Shown here one piece after another: positions 62,403 to 64,000 of a DNA stretch of 64,000 nt. Origin of the DNA: Sporosarcina sp. Marseille-Q4063 (GTDB lineage: Bacteria; Bacillota; Bacilli; Bacillales_A; Planococcaceae). Below the pieces are notes generated by a model. It had not been told where the DNA came from and did no database searches. It saw only the letters and a program-made list of their open reading frames with translations. Every line of letters starts with the position of its first letter. The first letter of the stretch is position 1. Where the stretch lies: the NCBI RefSeq assembly GCF_018309085.1, contig NZ_CP070502.1:1984001-2048000 (forward strand), written 5' to 3'. The translations under genes and the position numbers were made by a program.

Positions 62403-62478
62403 CGCGATTCGCCTCCCTTCATCACTAACGATAAACTATGACGTAACGTGAGAGTCAAGGATTAGTTCTATTTTTCTT

Positions 62479-62892
62479 CTACCTCAATAGTTGTAAAAAA
62501 ACATCTATAATTGGGTGAATATCTGGTTCTGTATGATAATAGTTGCCGTTTATATGAGTATCTCCAAATTGAAAAGTACGCACGTTACCTTCGAAAAAAG
62601 TAATAGAATACCTAAAGCCATCTCTTTTTCCTTGATCATCGTCAGGGATAAATTTAATGTTTTTTATTTCACCAATAAAATCCTGGGTCTTTTCATAGTC
62701 AGTCGTAGCTACTCCATAACCTGTATTACCATCCACAATTTCAATTTTAGAAACATCACTCAAATCTTTTTCATAAAACTCCTCTAAAGTTTTAGTTTCC
62801 AATCCGCATCCTGACAGCAACAATAAGATTACTAACAATAAGAATAATCGTAAAGTTTCATTACTAACATCCCCATCTACTTCTTCAACCAA
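62479..62892 (-). CDS. Small lipoprotein, start region possibly frameshifted
   Basis: The frame encodes LRLFLLLVILLLLSGC, a clear lipoprotein signal, then about 105 aa with VSKIEIVDGNTGYGVATTDY. The frame's own start is a TTG at 62892 without ribosome site, inside the upstream gene. An ATG at 62861 with GGGGATG before it is one base out of frame; one more A in its AAA run would give MKTLRLF and a normal signal. Function unknown. Confidence 0.65.
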   Translation of the reverse strand: MVEEVDGDVSNETLRLFLLLVILLLLSGCGLETKTLEEFYEKDLSDVSKIEIVDGNTGYGVATTDYEKTQDFIGEIKNIKFIPDDDQGKRDGFRYSITFFEGNVRTFQFGDTHINGNYYHTEPDIHPIIDVFLQLLR

Positions 62893-63686
62893 AAAAAGAA
62901 AATCATCGTGTAGGCAAGTTTTTCTTCATTTGAAATATGGCTTCCGAAACGGATATGACTGTGAACAGCCTCTGCTTGAAATGCTGGATGCAAAGCATAA
63001 GGAAAGCGGCCGAAACGATACTTCGCAGTCATTTTTCCGTTATCATCTACGACATCAATATCGCCGGCCATATTATTCGCCGCAAGCTCCCGCCAAACCC
63101 GATCATTTTCATGGAATAAAGTTCCCCTACTTTTAAGCACGGATTTCGTGAGCCATTGCTCGAAATAACCAATCCTTTTTCCATCCCTGCTATGGAGTGT
63201 TAAGAGAAAACGGTTTCCATTATTCCACAAGGTAAAAGAGGCTAAAAGTTCATCTTTCATATCAAGAATGTCATACGTTGCAGGTAGAATAAATCCTTCA
63301 GACATAAAGTTAATAGCGGTTAATTTGCGCGCAAAAGGTCGGCGTTTTGAAGGAATGATTTGAAATATAGAAACGCCGTCAGCATTGACGTTATGCATTG
63401 ACGGATAGATTGATGGCATCCATTGTACGATTAATTCATTAATATTTTCAAACTGAACTTCACTCTCGAGTTCAGCCATGGTTTCATCCCGAAGGTTCTG
63501 CTGCGCGTTGTTGAAAAAAAGTCCCGAAATCAGTAAAGAAATTGCGGTTATTGCTGAAACGACCAGCGTTTCTCCGTTCACTAAAAAGCTTTCGAACCAA
63601 ACAAAATAATAAACAATCGCGTAAATCGCCGTGATGCCGCCTCCGACAAATGAAAAAATCGACGTCTTTCGGTAAATTTTCTTCAT
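62877..63686 (-). CDS. Hypothetical membrane protein with tubby-like C-domain
   Basis: A 269-aa protein with two N-terminal helices (about 10-30 and 38-60), then a beta-rich domain (about 85-250) with repeated strands such as DELLASFTLWNNGNRFLLTL and GKRIGYFEQWL that resemble tubby-like or scramblase-type (LURP/YxjI) folds. This assignment is weak. It ends overlapping the lipoprotein frame. ATG with AAGGTGAGCG upstream. Confidence 0.65.
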   Translation of the reverse strand: MKKIYRKTSIFSFVGGGITAIYAIVYYFVWFESFLVNGETLVVSAITAISLLISGLFFNNAQQNLRDETMAELESEVQFENINELIVQWMPSIYPSMHNVNADGVSIFQIIPSKRRPFARKLTAINFMSEGFILPATYDILDMKDELLASFTLWNNGNRFLLTLHSRDGKRIGYFEQWLTKSVLKSRGTLFHENDRVWRELAANNMAGDIDVVDDNGKMTAKYRFGRFPYALHPAFQAEAVHSHIRFGSHISNEEKLAYTMIFFFWLKK

Positions 63687-63728
63687 ATCCTTCGCTCACC
63701 TTACCTTTTCACCCCACGGTGGGATTCA

Positions 63729-64000
63729 TCACTCGATTTTACTTTTTCTGAACATCAAAAAACTAAATCTTGTTTCTGATAAAATGATTGCACTCAGAAT
63801 TAGCACCGCTCCGATGCCCATTCTAAGCGTCAATACTTCGCTTAAAATTGCGACTGAAAATGCCATTCCCCAAAATGCTTCGGTAGATAGAATGATGGCC
63901 GCTTTCGTTTCTGAAATGTATTTTTGAGCGATTGTTTGAAGTAAAAATGCAACCGTCGTTGAAAATATTCCGAGATATACCAATGGATATAAACCTGCCG
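63729..64000 (-). CDS. EamA/DMT-family permease, C-terminal part (cut by window edge)
   Basis: About 90 residues of the last three helices of an EamA (drug/metabolite transporter) permease: YLGIFSTTVAFLLQTIAQKY (the second-repeat signature) and ILSEVLTLRMGIGAVLILSA. The rest lies beyond 64000. Substrate unknown. Confidence 0.85.
   Translation of the reverse strand, partial: AGLYPLVYLGIFSTTVAFLLQTIAQKYISETKAAIILSTEAFWGMAFSVAILSEVLTLRMGIGAVLILSAIILSETRFSFLMFRKSKIE

Overview
The window looks like a chromosome segment of a low-to-mid GC Gram-positive of the Bacillales, most like Planococcaceae (Sporosarcina-type). Signs of this are strong purine-rich Shine-Dalgarno sites, frequent TTG and GTG starts, many small lipoproteins with a lipobox, Bacillus-type gene sets (nfeD-floT under a sigma-W promoter, ykaA/pit, CAP protein, YitT, LytST) and a CcpA-type cre site. 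I saw no rRNA, tRNA, CRISPR array or prophage.

Layout. 1-8.5 kb: fumarase (partial), an HD-GYP protein, a MacB-type ABC exporter, a higher-order 21/29-bp repeat array, the flotillin operon, phosphate transport (DUF47 + Pit) and a cold-shock gene. 8.6-17.9 kb: MMPL exporter, a membrane metallopeptidase with a frameshifted start, a SAP/DUF6434 gene between two inverted copies of a diverged repeat, an operon of rlmA, a 29-aa membrane peptide and a pentapeptide protein, a CAP protein and Cu/Zn SOD. 18-22.2 kb: purC, then a metal-ATPase cassette (HMA protein, CPG-type P-type ATPase, FNR-like regulator) behind an FNR box at about -41.5, then a probable type I toxin-antitoxin locus. 22.2-46 kb: YitT, an alcohol dehydrogenase and a long run of small accessory genes (methyltransferases, isochorismatases, GNAT, VOC, HAD, NUDIX, TPR, lipoproteins). 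This run ends in a decayed TmrB-like/acetyltransferase operon split by an IS200/IS605-type element with an intact TnpB. 46-64 kb: an ABC-2 transporter with a LytTR/DUF3021 pair, LysE exporters, an RlmI-like methyltransferase, a helicase with apparent membrane segments, DUF2339, a LytST-CstA locus with a 21-bp-spaced direct repeat and a cre site, a MerR/TipA-type regulator, small membrane proteins and part of an EamA permease.

How genes work together. Three regulatory circuits can be read from DNA plus protein: FNR-like protein acting on the ATPase operon; LytST acting on the CstA-type carrier, with CcpA; and LytTR/DUF3021 with the ABC transporter. Several genes are interrupted by one-base changes in homopolymers (C4, G4, G4, A10, possibly A3). 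These may be assembly errors, so those genes may be intact in the cell. The TnpA, acetyltransferase and TmrB-like remnants carry in-frame nonsense codons as well and look truly decayed.
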